Part shown: in pieces, positions 34,010-42,237 of the stretch
Layout: each line of letters opens with the position of its first letter
How positions within the stretch are numbered: the stretch's first letter is position 1
Origin: Alphaproteobacteria bacterium
GTDB lineage: Bacteria; Pseudomonadota; Alphaproteobacteria; Rhodobacterales; Rhodobacteraceae
Reading direction: 5' to 3'
Length of the DNA: 64,000 nucleotides
NCBI GenBank assembly: GCA_030425925.1
Contig: JAUHZO010000019.1
Location: forward strand, 1 to 64,000
Position numbers and translations under genes: made by a program
The notes under the pieces: model-generated
Seen by the model: the letters and a program-made list of their open reading frames with translations, nothing else
Databases searched by the model: none
Told to the model about the DNA's origin: nothing

Positions 34010-35104
34010 TCAACCCTCTTTCCGGCGCAGGCCAAGGAACAGGCGCTCCAGCGGCCAGCGCACCACATTGTCGAGCGCGCCGGTGAACAGGATCACCAGC
34101 GCCTGGATCACCGTGATCAGTTCGCGCGGGATCGACGTCCAGAAGGCCAGCTCGGCCCCGCCCTGGTAGAGAAAGCCGAACAGCAGCGCTGCCAGCAGCA
34201 CGCCCACAGGGTGCGACCGGCCCATCAGCGCCACGGCGATCCCGATGAAGCCCGCCCCTTCGGAGGCGTTCAGCACCAGCCGCTCGGCCTCGCCCATCGT
34301 GGCGTTCAGCGCCATCATGCCCGACAGCCCGCCCGAGATCAGCATCGCGATCACCGTGATCCGGACGGGCGAGATGCCGGCATACAGGGCTGCGGTTTCC
34401 GAATGGCCAAAGGCCCGGATCTCGTAGCCCAGCCGGGTGCGCCAGATCAGCACCCAGACCGCGAGGCAGGCCAGAACCGCCAGGAAGAAGGTGACATTGG
34501 CGGGGGCACCGCGGAACAGCGGATTGCCCTCGGAGGCGAACATGTCGAAGAAGGTGGGCAGATGGGTGCCTTCGGGGAACGAGGCCGAGGCGGGCTCCAT
34601 CGCGCCGCGCGGGCGCAGCAGGTTCACCAGGACATAGTTCAGCACCGCGGCGGCGATGAAGTTGAACATGATCGTGGTGATCACGATATGGCTGCCGCGC
34701 CGGGCCTGCAGCCAGGCCGGGATCAGCGCCCAGGCCGCTCCGAACAGGGCAGCGCCCAGGCTGGCGGCCACCAGCGCCAGCGTCCAGTGCGGCCAGGGCA
34801 GCATCAGGCAGACCAGTGCCACGCCCAGCCCGCCGATCTGGGCCTGGCCTTCACCACCGATGTTGAACATGCGGGCGTGGAAGGCGACGGCCACGGCAAG
34901 ACCGGTGAAGGTGAAGTTGGTGGCGTAGTAGAGCGTATAGCCCCAGCCGGTGGACTTCATCAGCGCGCCGTCCACCATGAGCCAGAACGCCTCTGCCGGG
35001 TTCTCGCCGATGGCCAGGATCACCAGGGCCGAGATCGCCCCGGCGATGAAGATCGAGATCAGTGGCACCAGGACCGCATCGGCCCAGCCAGGCATCTTAT
35101 CCAT
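34010..35104 (-). CDS. BMP-type nucleoside ABC transporter permease (first subunit)
   Basis: The 364-residue permease has a longer N-terminal part and the BPD_transp_2 motif AFHARMFNIGGEGQAQIGGL. Its hydrophobic pattern predicts eight to ten membrane segments. With the ATPase upstream and the second permease downstream it makes the usual heterodimeric channel. The space to the ATPase gene (35105-35217) holds three tandem hairpins, unusual inside an operon. Confidence 0.92.
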   Translation of the reverse strand: MDKMPGWADAVLVPLISIFIAGAISALVILAIGENPAEAFWLMVDGALMKSTGWGYTLYYATNFTFTGLAVAVAFHARMFNIGGEGQAQIGGLGVALVCLMLPWPHWTLALVAASLGAALFGAAWALIPAWLQARRGSHIVITTIMFNFIAAAVLNYVLVNLLRPRGAMEPASASFPEGTHLPTFFDMFASEGNPLFRGAPANVTFFLAVLACLAVWVLIWRTRLGYEIRAFGHSETAALYAGISPVRITVIAMLISGGLSGMMALNATMGEAERLVLNASEGAGFIGIAVALMGRSHPVGVLLAALLFGFLYQGGAELAFWTSIPRELITVIQALVILFTGALDNVVRWPLERLFLGLRRKEG

Positions 35105-35128
35105 CCGAACCTGCCTTTCGGGCGGAGC

Positions 35129-35201
35129 GCCCGGAATTTTCGAAAAATTCCGGGCCGGAAGCCGTCACGGCTTCCGATGCGTTTTCCTTGCAGGAAAACG
35201 C
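35129..35201. repeat. Three tandem perfect hairpins inside the ABC operon
   Basis: Three adjacent stems are perfect: GCCCGGAATTTT/AAAATTCCGGGC (35129-35155, loop CGA), CGGAAGCCG/CGGCTTCCG (35156-35176, loop TCA) and GCGTTTTCC/GGAAAACGC (35179-35201, loop TTGCA). They stand between the ATPase stop and the permease start. They resemble the module at 18054-18101 in layout but not in arm sequence. Confidence 0.88.
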
Positions 35202-35217
35202 GGCTGTGGACCTGCCG

Positions 35218-36819
35218 TTACCCATGTCTGTCAGCCTCCCGCGCTTCTTTTGCATGCAATTGCGCGTCCACCGCCTCGATCAGCGGCGTGTCGGGCATTT
35301 CCGTCACGCCCGCCATCAGCAGCCCCAGCTCGGTCTGGTTGGTCTGGTCGGGCAGGCGTTCGCCCATGATCCGGCCGTCGAACATCACCGCGATCCGGTC
35401 CGAGAGCGACAGGATCTCGTCCAGTTCCACCGACACCAGCAGCACCGCCGCGCCGGCATCGCGCAGCTCGACGATGCGCTGGTGGATGAACTCGATCGCG
35501 CCGATATCCACGCCGCGTGTGGGCTGGCCCACCAGCAGCAGCGCCGGGGCGCGCTCGATCTCGCGGGCCAGCACGATCTTCTGCTGGTTCCCGCCCGAGA
35601 AATTCCGCGCCGCCAGGTTCGGGTTCGGCGGGCGCACGTCAAAGCGTTGCATCTTGGCCGCGGCCTCGGTCTTGATCGCCGCGTTCCGCATCAGGATGCC
35701 GTTCTGCAAATCCGGGTCCAGGTGGTAGCCGAAGACGGTGTTCTCCCACGCCGTATAGGGCATGATCAGCCCTTCGTGCTGGCGGTCTTCGGGCACATGG
35801 GCGATGCCGCGGGCGCGGCGGCTCTGCCCGTCGCTGTGCTTGCCGGTCAGGTCGATCTCTTCGCCGTTCATGCGCACGGTGCCGGTGGCGCCGATCATGC
35901 CGCCCAGCACCTCCAGCAGTTCCGACTGCCCGTTGCCCGACACGCCGGCCACTCCCAGGATCTCGCCGGCCTGGACCCTGAGCGAGATGCCCTTGAGCCG
36001 CTCGACCCCGCCGGGATCGACATGGCGCAGGTTCTCGATCTCGAGCACCGCGCCCGCCGGTTGCGCCGGGGTCTTGTCGACGCGCAAGAGCACCTTGCGC
36101 CCCACCATCAGTTCGGCCAGCTGTTCCGGCGAGGTCTCGGCAGTCCGGACCGTCGCCGTCATCTCGCCCCGGCGCATCACGCTGACCGTGTCGGTGATGT
36201 CCATGATCTCGCGCAGCTTGTGGGTGATCAGGATGATCGTCTTGCCCTCATCCCGAAGCCCGCGCAGGATCCGGAACAGGTGATCGGCCTCGGCGGGTGT
36301 CAGCACGCCGGTGGGTTCGTCAAGGATCAGGATGTCGGCCTCGCGATACAGCGCCTTGAGGATCTCCACCCGCTGCTGGTGCCCGACCGAGAGGTTTTCC
36401 ACCAGCGCGTCGGGATCGACCGACAGTTCGTATTCCGCCGCCAGTTGCCTGAGCACGCCGCGCGCCTTGGCCAGCGAAGGCCGCAGCAGCGCCCCGTCCT
36501 CGGCCCCGAGGATGACGTTTTCCAGCACGGTGAAGTTCTGCACCAGCTTGAAATGCTGGAACACCATGCCGATGCCCGCGGCGATCGCCGCCTGGCTGTC
36601 GGGGATCTCGGTCCTTGTGCCGTTGATCCAGATCTCGCCCGCATCCGCCTTGTAGAAGCCGTAGAGGATCGACATCAGCGTCGACTTGCCCGCGCCGTTT
36701 TCGCCGATGATGCCATGGATCGTGCCGGGCATTACCCGGATGGCGATGTCCTTGTTCGCCTGCACGGGGCCAAAGGCCTTGGATATGCCCTTGAGTTCGA
36801 TGGCCGGGGCGTCCGCCAT
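35218..36819 (-). CDS. BMP-type nucleoside ABC transporter ATP-binding protein
   Basis: The 533-residue protein contains two ABC domains, as in RbsA/MglA-like sugar and nucleoside importers. The first has Walker A GENGAGKST, a signature LSVGHQQRVEILKAL and Walker B LILDEPTGVL. The second has a degenerate Walker A GVSGNGQSE, signature FSGGNQQKIVLARE and LLVGQPTRGVD, typical of nucleoside transporter ATPases. It is the first gene of the minus-strand operon. The BmpA-type binding protein that normally belongs to the system is not in the window. Confidence 0.93.
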   Translation of the reverse strand: MADAPAIELKGISKAFGPVQANKDIAIRVMPGTIHGIIGENGAGKSTLMSILYGFYKADAGEIWINGTRTEIPDSQAAIAAGIGMVFQHFKLVQNFTVLENVILGAEDGALLRPSLAKARGVLRQLAAEYELSVDPDALVENLSVGHQQRVEILKALYREADILILDEPTGVLTPAEADHLFRILRGLRDEGKTIILITHKLREIMDITDTVSVMRRGEMTATVRTAETSPEQLAELMVGRKVLLRVDKTPAQPAGAVLEIENLRHVDPGGVERLKGISLRVQAGEILGVAGVSGNGQSELLEVLGGMIGATGTVRMNGEEIDLTGKHSDGQSRRARGIAHVPEDRQHEGLIMPYTAWENTVFGYHLDPDLQNGILMRNAAIKTEAAAKMQRFDVRPPNPNLAARNFSGGNQQKIVLAREIERAPALLLVGQPTRGVDIGAIEFIHQRIVELRDAGAAVLLVSVELDEILSLSDRIAVMFDGRIMGERLPDQTNQTELGLLMAGVTEMPDTPLIEAVDAQLHAKEAREADRHG

Positions 36820-36965
36820 GTCGCCGTCCTTTGTCTGCGTCCCCGACAGTATTTGCAGAGCCGGCGGCGGTTGAACAGGGGGAACCGCAGCCCGATCCGT
36901 CTCCGGCTTGGCCCGGGAGTGCGTTTCGCGCTAGGCAGGGCAGGCAGGGCAGGGCGGCAGCACGG

Positions 36966-37715
36966 ATGGCGCAGACATACGATCCCAGGGGACATGGCAG
37001 GATCCGGACCGTGGACGGCGTGGTGTTTGTCGAGGCCGAGCCGCCAGAGGCGCTGCGCGACGTGGTGCACCGCTTCGTGTCGCTGCGCACGCCCGCCCCC
37101 CTGGCCGAGGACTACCGCTTTCACGCTCTGCCCGATGCCTGCACCTATGTCGTGCTCGACCAGTGCGCGCCCGAGGTTGCGGGCCTCACCCGGCTGCAGG
37201 CCACGTCCGAAGAGCTGAACCTGGGCCGGGCGTTCCATTTCGTGAACATCCGGCTGCTGCCCGGCGTCTGGACGGGCGGGCGCGACCGGCTCAGCTTTGG
37301 TCAGATCACCGCGCCCTATGCCGGTGATCTGCCGCTGGTCGCGCTCAACCGGGCGCTGGCGGGGCTGGAGTTCCCGGCGCAGCAGGCGGTGCTGGCAGAG
37401 TTCGTGCACGATCTTCTGCGCCGCGACCTGGTTCGGGCCAACCCGGTCACGCAGAGGATCTTTGCGCATCTCGACGATGTGCATTCGGTGGCCGACATGG
37501 CGCTGGCCTGCGCGCTGTCGCCCCGGCAGTTGCAGCGGGTGTTGAAGAAGACCACCGGTTTTGCCCCGCATGATTTCCTCAAGGTGCTGCGCCTGCAGCA
37601 ATCGCTGCGGGGCGCGCCGTCGCTGTCCTATGCCGACCAGTCCCATTTCATCCACGCGTTCCGCGCGGCGACGGGCTACACACCGGGCCGCTACGCGCGC
37701 AAGTTCGATGTCTGA
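36966..37715 (+). CDS. AraC-family transcriptional regulator
   Basis: The 249-residue protein has an N-terminal domain like that of DUF6597-type AraC regulators (RGHGRI..VEAEPPEALRDVVHRFVS) and a C-terminal double HTH (SVADMALACALSPRQLQRVL and GFAPHDFLKVLRLQQSL). It is divergent from the ABC ATPase gene and sits 78 bases before a VOC protein gene on its own strand. AraC-VOC pairs are common, and the VOC gene is a likely target. The start at 36966 gives family length; the upstream frame looks random. Confidence 0.88.
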   Translation: MAQTYDPRGHGRIRTVDGVVFVEAEPPEALRDVVHRFVSLRTPAPLAEDYRFHALPDACTYVVLDQCAPEVAGLTRLQATSEELNLGRAFHFVNIRLLPGVWTGGRDRLSFGQITAPYAGDLPLVALNRALAGLEFPAQQAVLAEFVHDLLRRDLVRANPVTQRIFAHLDDVHSVADMALACALSPRQLQRVLKKTTGFAPHDFLKVLRLQQSLRGAPSLSYADQSHFIHAFRAATGYTPGRYARKFDV

Positions 37716-37793
37716 AATCTACAATACCGGCCCCTTGCGGCGCGCTAGACCGGGGACAGACGCGCCAACGGACAGGAAAAAGGAGATGTCCCC

Positions 37794-38165
37794 ATGAACG
37801 CAATCGGCTGGTTCGACATTTTTGTCGAGGATATGGACCGGGCGGTCCGGTTCTACGAAACGGTGCTGGGCCGGACGCTGGAGCCCATCGGCGACCCCAC
37901 GGGCGACTCTGTCATGATGAGCTTTCCGGTCGACATGTCGGCCTATGGCGCGGGCGGGGCGCTGTCGAAATCGCCCCATGCGGGGCCGGGGCCGGGCGGG
38001 ACGCTGGTCTATTTCCAGTCCGCAGACTGCGCGGTGGAAGAGGCACGGGTGACGGCGGCGGGCGGCGAGGTGCTGCGGCCGAAATTCTCGATCGGTGCCT
38101 ACGGGTTCGTGTCGCTGTGCCGCGACAGCGAGGGCAATCACTTCGGCATCAGCTCCATGGCCTGA
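37794..38165 (+). CDS. VOC-superfamily (glyoxalase-like) protein
   Basis: The 123-residue protein has two beta-alpha-beta-beta-beta modules: the N-terminal IGWFDIFVEDMDRAVRFYETV and the C-terminal AYGFVSLCRDSEGNHFGISS. The conserved Glu of metal-dependent members is present near the end (EGNHFG), so it may bind a metal. The substrate is unknown. An AAGGAG ribosome site lies nine bases before the ATG. It follows the AraC regulator gene. Confidence 0.9.
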   Translation: MNAIGWFDIFVEDMDRAVRFYETVLGRTLEPIGDPTGDSVMMSFPVDMSAYGAGGALSKSPHAGPGPGGTLVYFQSADCAVEEARVTAAGGEVLRPKFSIGAYGFVSLCRDSEGNHFGISSMA

Positions 38166-38189
38166 GGGTCAGGCCCTCCGGTCCTGCCG

Positions 38190-39200
38190 TCAACCGCCCG
38201 AACGCGCCAGCCGCGCCACGACGCTTTCGGCGGTGACCCGCCCCAGCACCGCACCCGCCTCGGTCACCGAAAGCGGGCCGGTGCGCAGCTGCGGCAGCAG
38301 CGCGCGGATCGGGGTTTCGGCAGTCACCTCGGGGCCGCCTGCGCCAGGTTCCATCACGTCCCGCGCGGTCAGCACGCCCAGCGGGTTCATGTTGGCCACG
38401 AAATCCGCGACATAGTCCGACGCGGGGGCCGAAAAGATGTCGCGCGGGGTGCCGATCTGCACGATCCGCCCGCCTTCCATGATGGCGATGCGGTTGCCCA
38501 GCTTGAACGCCTCGTCCAGATCGTGGCTGACGAACAGGATGGTGCGGCGCAGCTTGGCCTGCAGGTCCAGAAGCTCGTCCTGCAGCCGTGCGCGGATCAG
38601 CGGGTCGAGCGCCGAAAACGGCTCGTCCATCAGCAGGATCGGGGCGTCGGTGGCAAAGGCCCGGGCCAGCCCCACGCGCTGCTGCATCCCGCCCGAAAGC
38701 TCGGCCACCCGCCGGTCTGTCCAGCCGTCCAGCCCCACAAGCGCCAGTTGCTGCGACACGATCTCGGCGCGGCGGGCGGCGGGCAGGCCCGACAGTTCCA
38801 GCCCGAAGCCCACATTCTCGGCCACGCTGCGCCAGGGCAGCAGGCCGAATTGCTGGAACACCATGGCCACGCGGCCCTGGCGGATGCGGCGCAGGGCGCG
38901 CGGGCTGCAGCGGGTGACATCCACCATGCCATCGCCGTCATGCACCTGCACGCTGCCGCGCACCACCGGGTTGAGCCCGTTCACCGCGCGCAAAAGCGTG
39001 GACTTGCCCGAGCCCGACAGGCCCATCAGCACCACGATCTCGCCTTCCTCGACGCCCAGCGAGGCGTCATGCACACCCAGCACCTGGCCCGTGGCCTGCT
39101 GGATCTCGGCCCGGCTCTGGCCCTGGTCGGCCAGCGGCAGCGCGTCGGCGGCGTGATCGCCGAAGATGATCGACACCTTGTCGAAGACAACTGCCGTCAT
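38190..39200 (-). CDS. choV: Choline/glycine-betaine-type ABC transporter ATP-binding protein
   Basis: The 336-residue ATPase has Walker A LSGSGKSTLLRAVNGLNP, the QQFGLLPWRSVAENVGFGLE motif characteristic of quaternary-amine uptake systems (ChoV/ProV/OpuAA), signature LSGGMQQRVGLARA and Walker B ILLMDEPFSALDPLIR. The C-terminus carries a short CBS-like extension (DVMEPGAGG...VVARLARSGG). Its ATG overlaps the TGA of choW (ATGA), which ties the two together. Choline or betaine specificity is inferred from similarity to ChoV. Confidence 0.92.
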   Translation of the reverse strand: MTAVVFDKVSIIFGDHAADALPLADQGQSRAEIQQATGQVLGVHDASLGVEEGEIVVLMGLSGSGKSTLLRAVNGLNPVVRGSVQVHDGDGMVDVTRCSPRALRRIRQGRVAMVFQQFGLLPWRSVAENVGFGLELSGLPAARRAEIVSQQLALVGLDGWTDRRVAELSGGMQQRVGLARAFATDAPILLMDEPFSALDPLIRARLQDELLDLQAKLRRTILFVSHDLDEAFKLGNRIAIMEGGRIVQIGTPRDIFSAPASDYVADFVANMNPLGVLTARDVMEPGAGGPEVTAETPIRALLPQLRTGPLSVTEAGAVLGRVTAESVVARLARSGG

Positions 39201-40030
39201 TTGCCCACCCTCAACGCGCGGTCCAGCATGATCGCCACGACGACGATGATCAGCCCGGCCTCGAAGCCCAGCCCGGTGTCGACGCGGTTGAGCGCGCGCA
39301 CCACCGGCACGCCCAGCCCGTCCGCGCCCACCAGCGCGGCGATCACCACCATAGAAAGCGACAGCATGATGGTCTGGTTCAGCCCCGCCATGATCTGCGG
39401 CAGGGCCGAAGGCAGCTCCACCTTCCACAGCTTCTGCCGGGGGGGGGCACCAAAGGCCTCGGCCGCCTCGATCAGCGCGGTGGGGGTGGACGAGATGCCC
39501 AGATGGGTCAGCCGGATCGGCGCGGGCACGACAAAGATCACCGTGGCAATCAGCCCGGGCACCATGCCGATGCCAAAGAAGACGATGGCCGGGATCAGGT
39601 AGACAAAGGTCGGCAGCGTCTGCATCAGGTCAAGCACGGGGCGCAACCAGCGATAGACGCCGGGGCGGTGCGCGGCAAAGATGCCGATGGGCACGCCCAC
39701 ACCCATGCACACGACGCAGGCCGACAGCACCAGTGTGAGGCTTTCGGTGGTTTCCTCCCAATAGCCCTGGTTCAGGATGAACAGGAACCCGAAGAACACC
39801 AGCGCCGTCACGCCCCGCCGCCGGTGCAGCGCCCAGGTCAGCGCGCTCAGCACCAGCACGACGATCAGCGGATGCGGCGTCTGCAGCACCCAGAGCACCG
39901 CGTCGATCAGCGCCTCCATCGCCACGGCCATGCCGTCAAAGAACCAGGCACCGTTCTTCTGCAGCCAGTCGAACACCGCCTCGGCGGCGTCGCCCACGGG
40001 TATCTTGTACTCTGTCAGTAAGTCGAGCAG
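39197..40030 (-). CDS. choW: Choline/glycine-betaine-type ABC transporter permease, non-ATG start
   Basis: The permease is complete in its membrane region, with the conserved opening LLTEYKIPVGDAAEAVFDWL and the BPD_transp_1 motif PQIMAGLNQTIMLSLSMVVI. The frame runs upstream without an ATG, GTG or TTG near the expected start; a CTG at 40030 lies seven bases after a GGAGA ribosome site and gives the expected N-terminus of 277 residues. The other explanation is a start lost by mutation. Family members are near 280 residues. The partner binding protein ChoX is not adjacent; a divergent GST gene lies there instead. Confidence 0.85.
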   Translation of the reverse strand: MLDLLTEYKIPVGDAAEAVFDWLQKNGAWFFDGMAVAMEALIDAVLWVLQTPHPLIVVLVLSALTWALHRRRGVTALVFFGFLFILNQGYWEETTESLTLVLSACVVCMGVGVPIGIFAAHRPGVYRWLRPVLDLMQTLPTFVYLIPAIVFFGIGMVPGLIATVIFVVPAPIRLTHLGISSTPTALIEAAEAFGAPPRQKLWKVELPSALPQIMAGLNQTIMLSLSMVVIAALVGADGLGVPVVRALNRVDTGLGFEAGLIIVVVAIMLDRALRVGK

Positions 40031-40101
40031 GGGACATCTCCGGGATTGATCGGTGCAGGGTTGCGTGGGAACCTTCGCGTGACAGCCGACAGGAGGCAAG
40101 C

Positions 40102-40725
40102 ATGTCCGAGCTGATTTTCTACACCAACCCGATGTCACGCGGCCGGATCGTGCGCTGGATGCTCGAAGAACTGGGCGAACCCTATCAGACGCGGGTGCTG
40201 GACTATGGCACCACGATGAAGGCACCGGACTACCTGGCGTTGAACCCCATGGGCAAGGTGCCCGCCGTGCAGCGCGGCGATCTTGTGGTCACCGAATGCG
40301 CCGCGATCTGCACCTGGCTGGCCGAGACCTATCCCGACGCGGGTCTTGCGCCCTCTGTCGGCACGCCCGAGCGTGCGGCGTATCTGCGCTGGATGTTCTT
40401 TGGAGCGGGCCCGGTCGAGGCGGCGGTGACGGCGCGGGCCTTCGGGTTCGATCCCGACAGCCCTGAGGCCGCGGCCCGGGCGGGCTGGGGCAATGTGGAC
40501 GCGGTGGCCGATGCGCTGGCCGGGCTCTTGTCGGACGGGCGCACCTGGCTGCTGGGCGAGACGTTCTCGGCGCTGGATGTCTACCTGGGCAGCCAGCTGA
40601 TGTGGGGCCGCCAGTTCGACGGCCTGCCCCCGCGTGACGGGTTCGACGCCTATCTCGGGCGCATCGCGGGGCGCGAGGCCGCCATTCGCGCGCGCGAGAT
40701 CGACGATGCGCTGCTGAAGGGCTAG
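40102..40725 (+). CDS. Glutathione S-transferase
   Basis: The 207-residue cytosolic protein has the thioredoxin-like N-terminal domain (LIFYTNPMSRGRIVRWML, then NPMGKVPAVQRGDLVVTECA with the glutathione-binding Val-Pro and the acidic residue) and a helical C-terminal domain (WLLGETFSALDVYLG). The catalytic residue is probably Ser13 in PMSRGR. The substrate is unknown. An AGGAGG ribosome site precedes the ATG. It is divergent from choW. Confidence 0.92.
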   Translation: MSELIFYTNPMSRGRIVRWMLEELGEPYQTRVLDYGTTMKAPDYLALNPMGKVPAVQRGDLVVTECAAICTWLAETYPDAGLAPSVGTPERAAYLRWMFFGAGPVEAAVTARAFGFDPDSPEAAARAGWGNVDAVADALAGLLSDGRTWLLGETFSALDVYLGSQLMWGRQFDGLPPRDGFDAYLGRIAGREAAIRAREIDDALLKG

Positions 40726-40748
40726 CCGGCCCGGTCAGTCTGGCCCGG

Positions 40749-41363
40749 TCAGTCCGGCCGCGGCGTGATCATCCGCTTGATCGCCGCGGCATGTTGGGCG
40801 GTGGCCGACAGCGTGTCGCGCGCCAGCTCCTGCGCCGCGTGCAGGGGATCGTCGTCGATGCGGTCGATCAGGCCCCAGTGCAGCGCCTCTTCCACCGGGA
40901 TCTTCTGCCCGGCCACCAGGATCAGCCGCGCCCGGGCCGGGCCGACAAGCGCCGCCAGCCGGCCGGGATCCGAAGGCTGGGGCAGAAAACCCAGCTTCAT
41001 CACCGGATAGAACAGTTTGGCGCCCGGCACCGACACGCGCAGGTCGCAGGCCAGGAACATCCCCATGGCGCCCCCCGCCACGGTGCCGTTCAGCGCGCAG
41101 ATGGTCAGCGCGTCCAGCCGCGCCAGCGCGCCCGACAGCCGTTCCCAGACCGGCGAGGTGGCCAGACCCGCGCGGGCGGCGTCCAGATCGGCACCGGCAG
41201 AGAACACCTTGCCCCGGCCGGTAAGGATCAGCACCCGCGCCGCCACTGCCTCTTCTGCGATCCCGGCCAGCCGGGTCAGCATGTCTTCGGTCAGTGCGTT
41301 GGCCTTGTCGGGGCGGTCGAGCGTGACGGTCCAGACACCGCCGTCGCGTGTCAGGTCGATCAT
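40749..41363 (-). CDS. Enoyl-CoA hydratase/isomerase family protein
   Basis: The 204-residue crotonase is shorter than usual (about 260). The CoA-binding core is present: LTGRGKVFSAGADLDAAR and the oxyanion-hole region NGTVAGGAMGMFLACDLRV. The catalytic Glu pair of true hydratases is not obvious (LPQPSDPGRLAAL in its place), so it may be an isomerase or another member of the superfamily. Its ATG overlaps the TGA of the SDR upstream (ATGA), so the two are coupled. Confidence 0.88.
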   Translation of the reverse strand: MIDLTRDGGVWTVTLDRPDKANALTEDMLTRLAGIAEEAVAARVLILTGRGKVFSAGADLDAARAGLATSPVWERLSGALARLDALTICALNGTVAGGAMGMFLACDLRVSVPGAKLFYPVMKLGFLPQPSDPGRLAALVGPARARLILVAGQKIPVEEALHWGLIDRIDDDPLHAAQELARDTLSATAQHAAAIKRMITPRPD

Positions 41364-42109
41364 GCCAGGCCCAGCCGGGCGCGAATCGCCTCGTCACGCA
41401 GCGACACCTCGTTGCCAAGCCACTCATCGGCCTCGGCGCTGCACATCCACAGCAGGGCGCGCGCGGGCCAGTCCGGCGGAATATGCGCGGACCAGTCCAG
41501 CTGGCTGACCGGGTTGATGCCCGAAGCCTTGATCTCGCGCTGCATCTGCGTGGCCACCGTGCCCGGTGACAGCGACAGCGCGCGGATGCCGCGGTCGCGG
41601 TATTCCTTGTCGGCCATGCGCGTCAGCATCAGCGCGCCGGCCTTGGACGAACAATAATGCGACCAGCCTTCCACCGGGCCATGCGCCGCGCCGGACCCGA
41701 TGGTCAGAACCGTGCCGCCGCCGGCCTCCAGCATCACGGGCAGCGCGGCGCGCAGGCCGTGAAAGACGCCCTTGAGGTTGATGTCGATCACCTCGCCCCA
41801 GGCCTCTGGGTCGGCCTCGGCCATGTGTGCCACCGGTTCGATCACGCCAGCATTGTTCACCAGGATGTCCAGACCGCCATGCGCGTCGAGACAGTTCTGC
41901 ACCGCCTGCTCCACCTCCCAGTAGCGGGCGATGTCGCAGGGAATGGCCACCGCCGCCGCGCCGATCTCGCCCGCCAGATCGGCGATGGCATCCGCCGAGC
42001 GCGCCACCAGCGCCACCCTGGCCCCCGCTTCGGCGAAAATCCGCGCGGTTTCAGCGCCTATGCCGCGGCTCGCGCCGGTGATGAAGGCGGTCTTTCCCGT
42101 CAGGTCCAT
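41360..42109 (-). CDS. Short-chain dehydrogenase/reductase
   Basis: The 249-residue SDR has the TGASRGIGAE cofactor motif, NNAGVIEPV, catalytic Ser in TIGSGAAHG and the YCSSK variant of YxxxK in HYCSSKAGAL. The C-terminal part (WLGNEVSLRDEAI) is unusual for the family. It is coupled to the enoyl-CoA hydratase gene by a four-base overlap, which suggests a joint role in acyl-CoA metabolism. The substrate is not known. Confidence 0.9.
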   Translation of the reverse strand: MDLTGKTAFITGASRGIGAETARIFAEAGARVALVARSADAIADLAGEIGAAAVAIPCDIARYWEVEQAVQNCLDAHGGLDILVNNAGVIEPVAHMAEADPEAWGEVIDINLKGVFHGLRAALPVMLEAGGGTVLTIGSGAAHGPVEGWSHYCSSKAGALMLTRMADKEYRDRGIRALSLSPGTVATQMQREIKASGINPVSQLDWSAHIPPDWPARALLWMCSAEADEWLGNEVSLRDEAIRARLGLA

Positions 42110-42237
42110 GGCATGCCTCTGCTGTCGTCTCGCAACTTTCGTAAAGCGTCCCTAGTATGGAATCCAGTGCCTTGACCGATGCGCCACCGGCCCGGACGAT
42201 GAGGCCATTCTTTGAACCCGACACGGAGAGGTGCATC

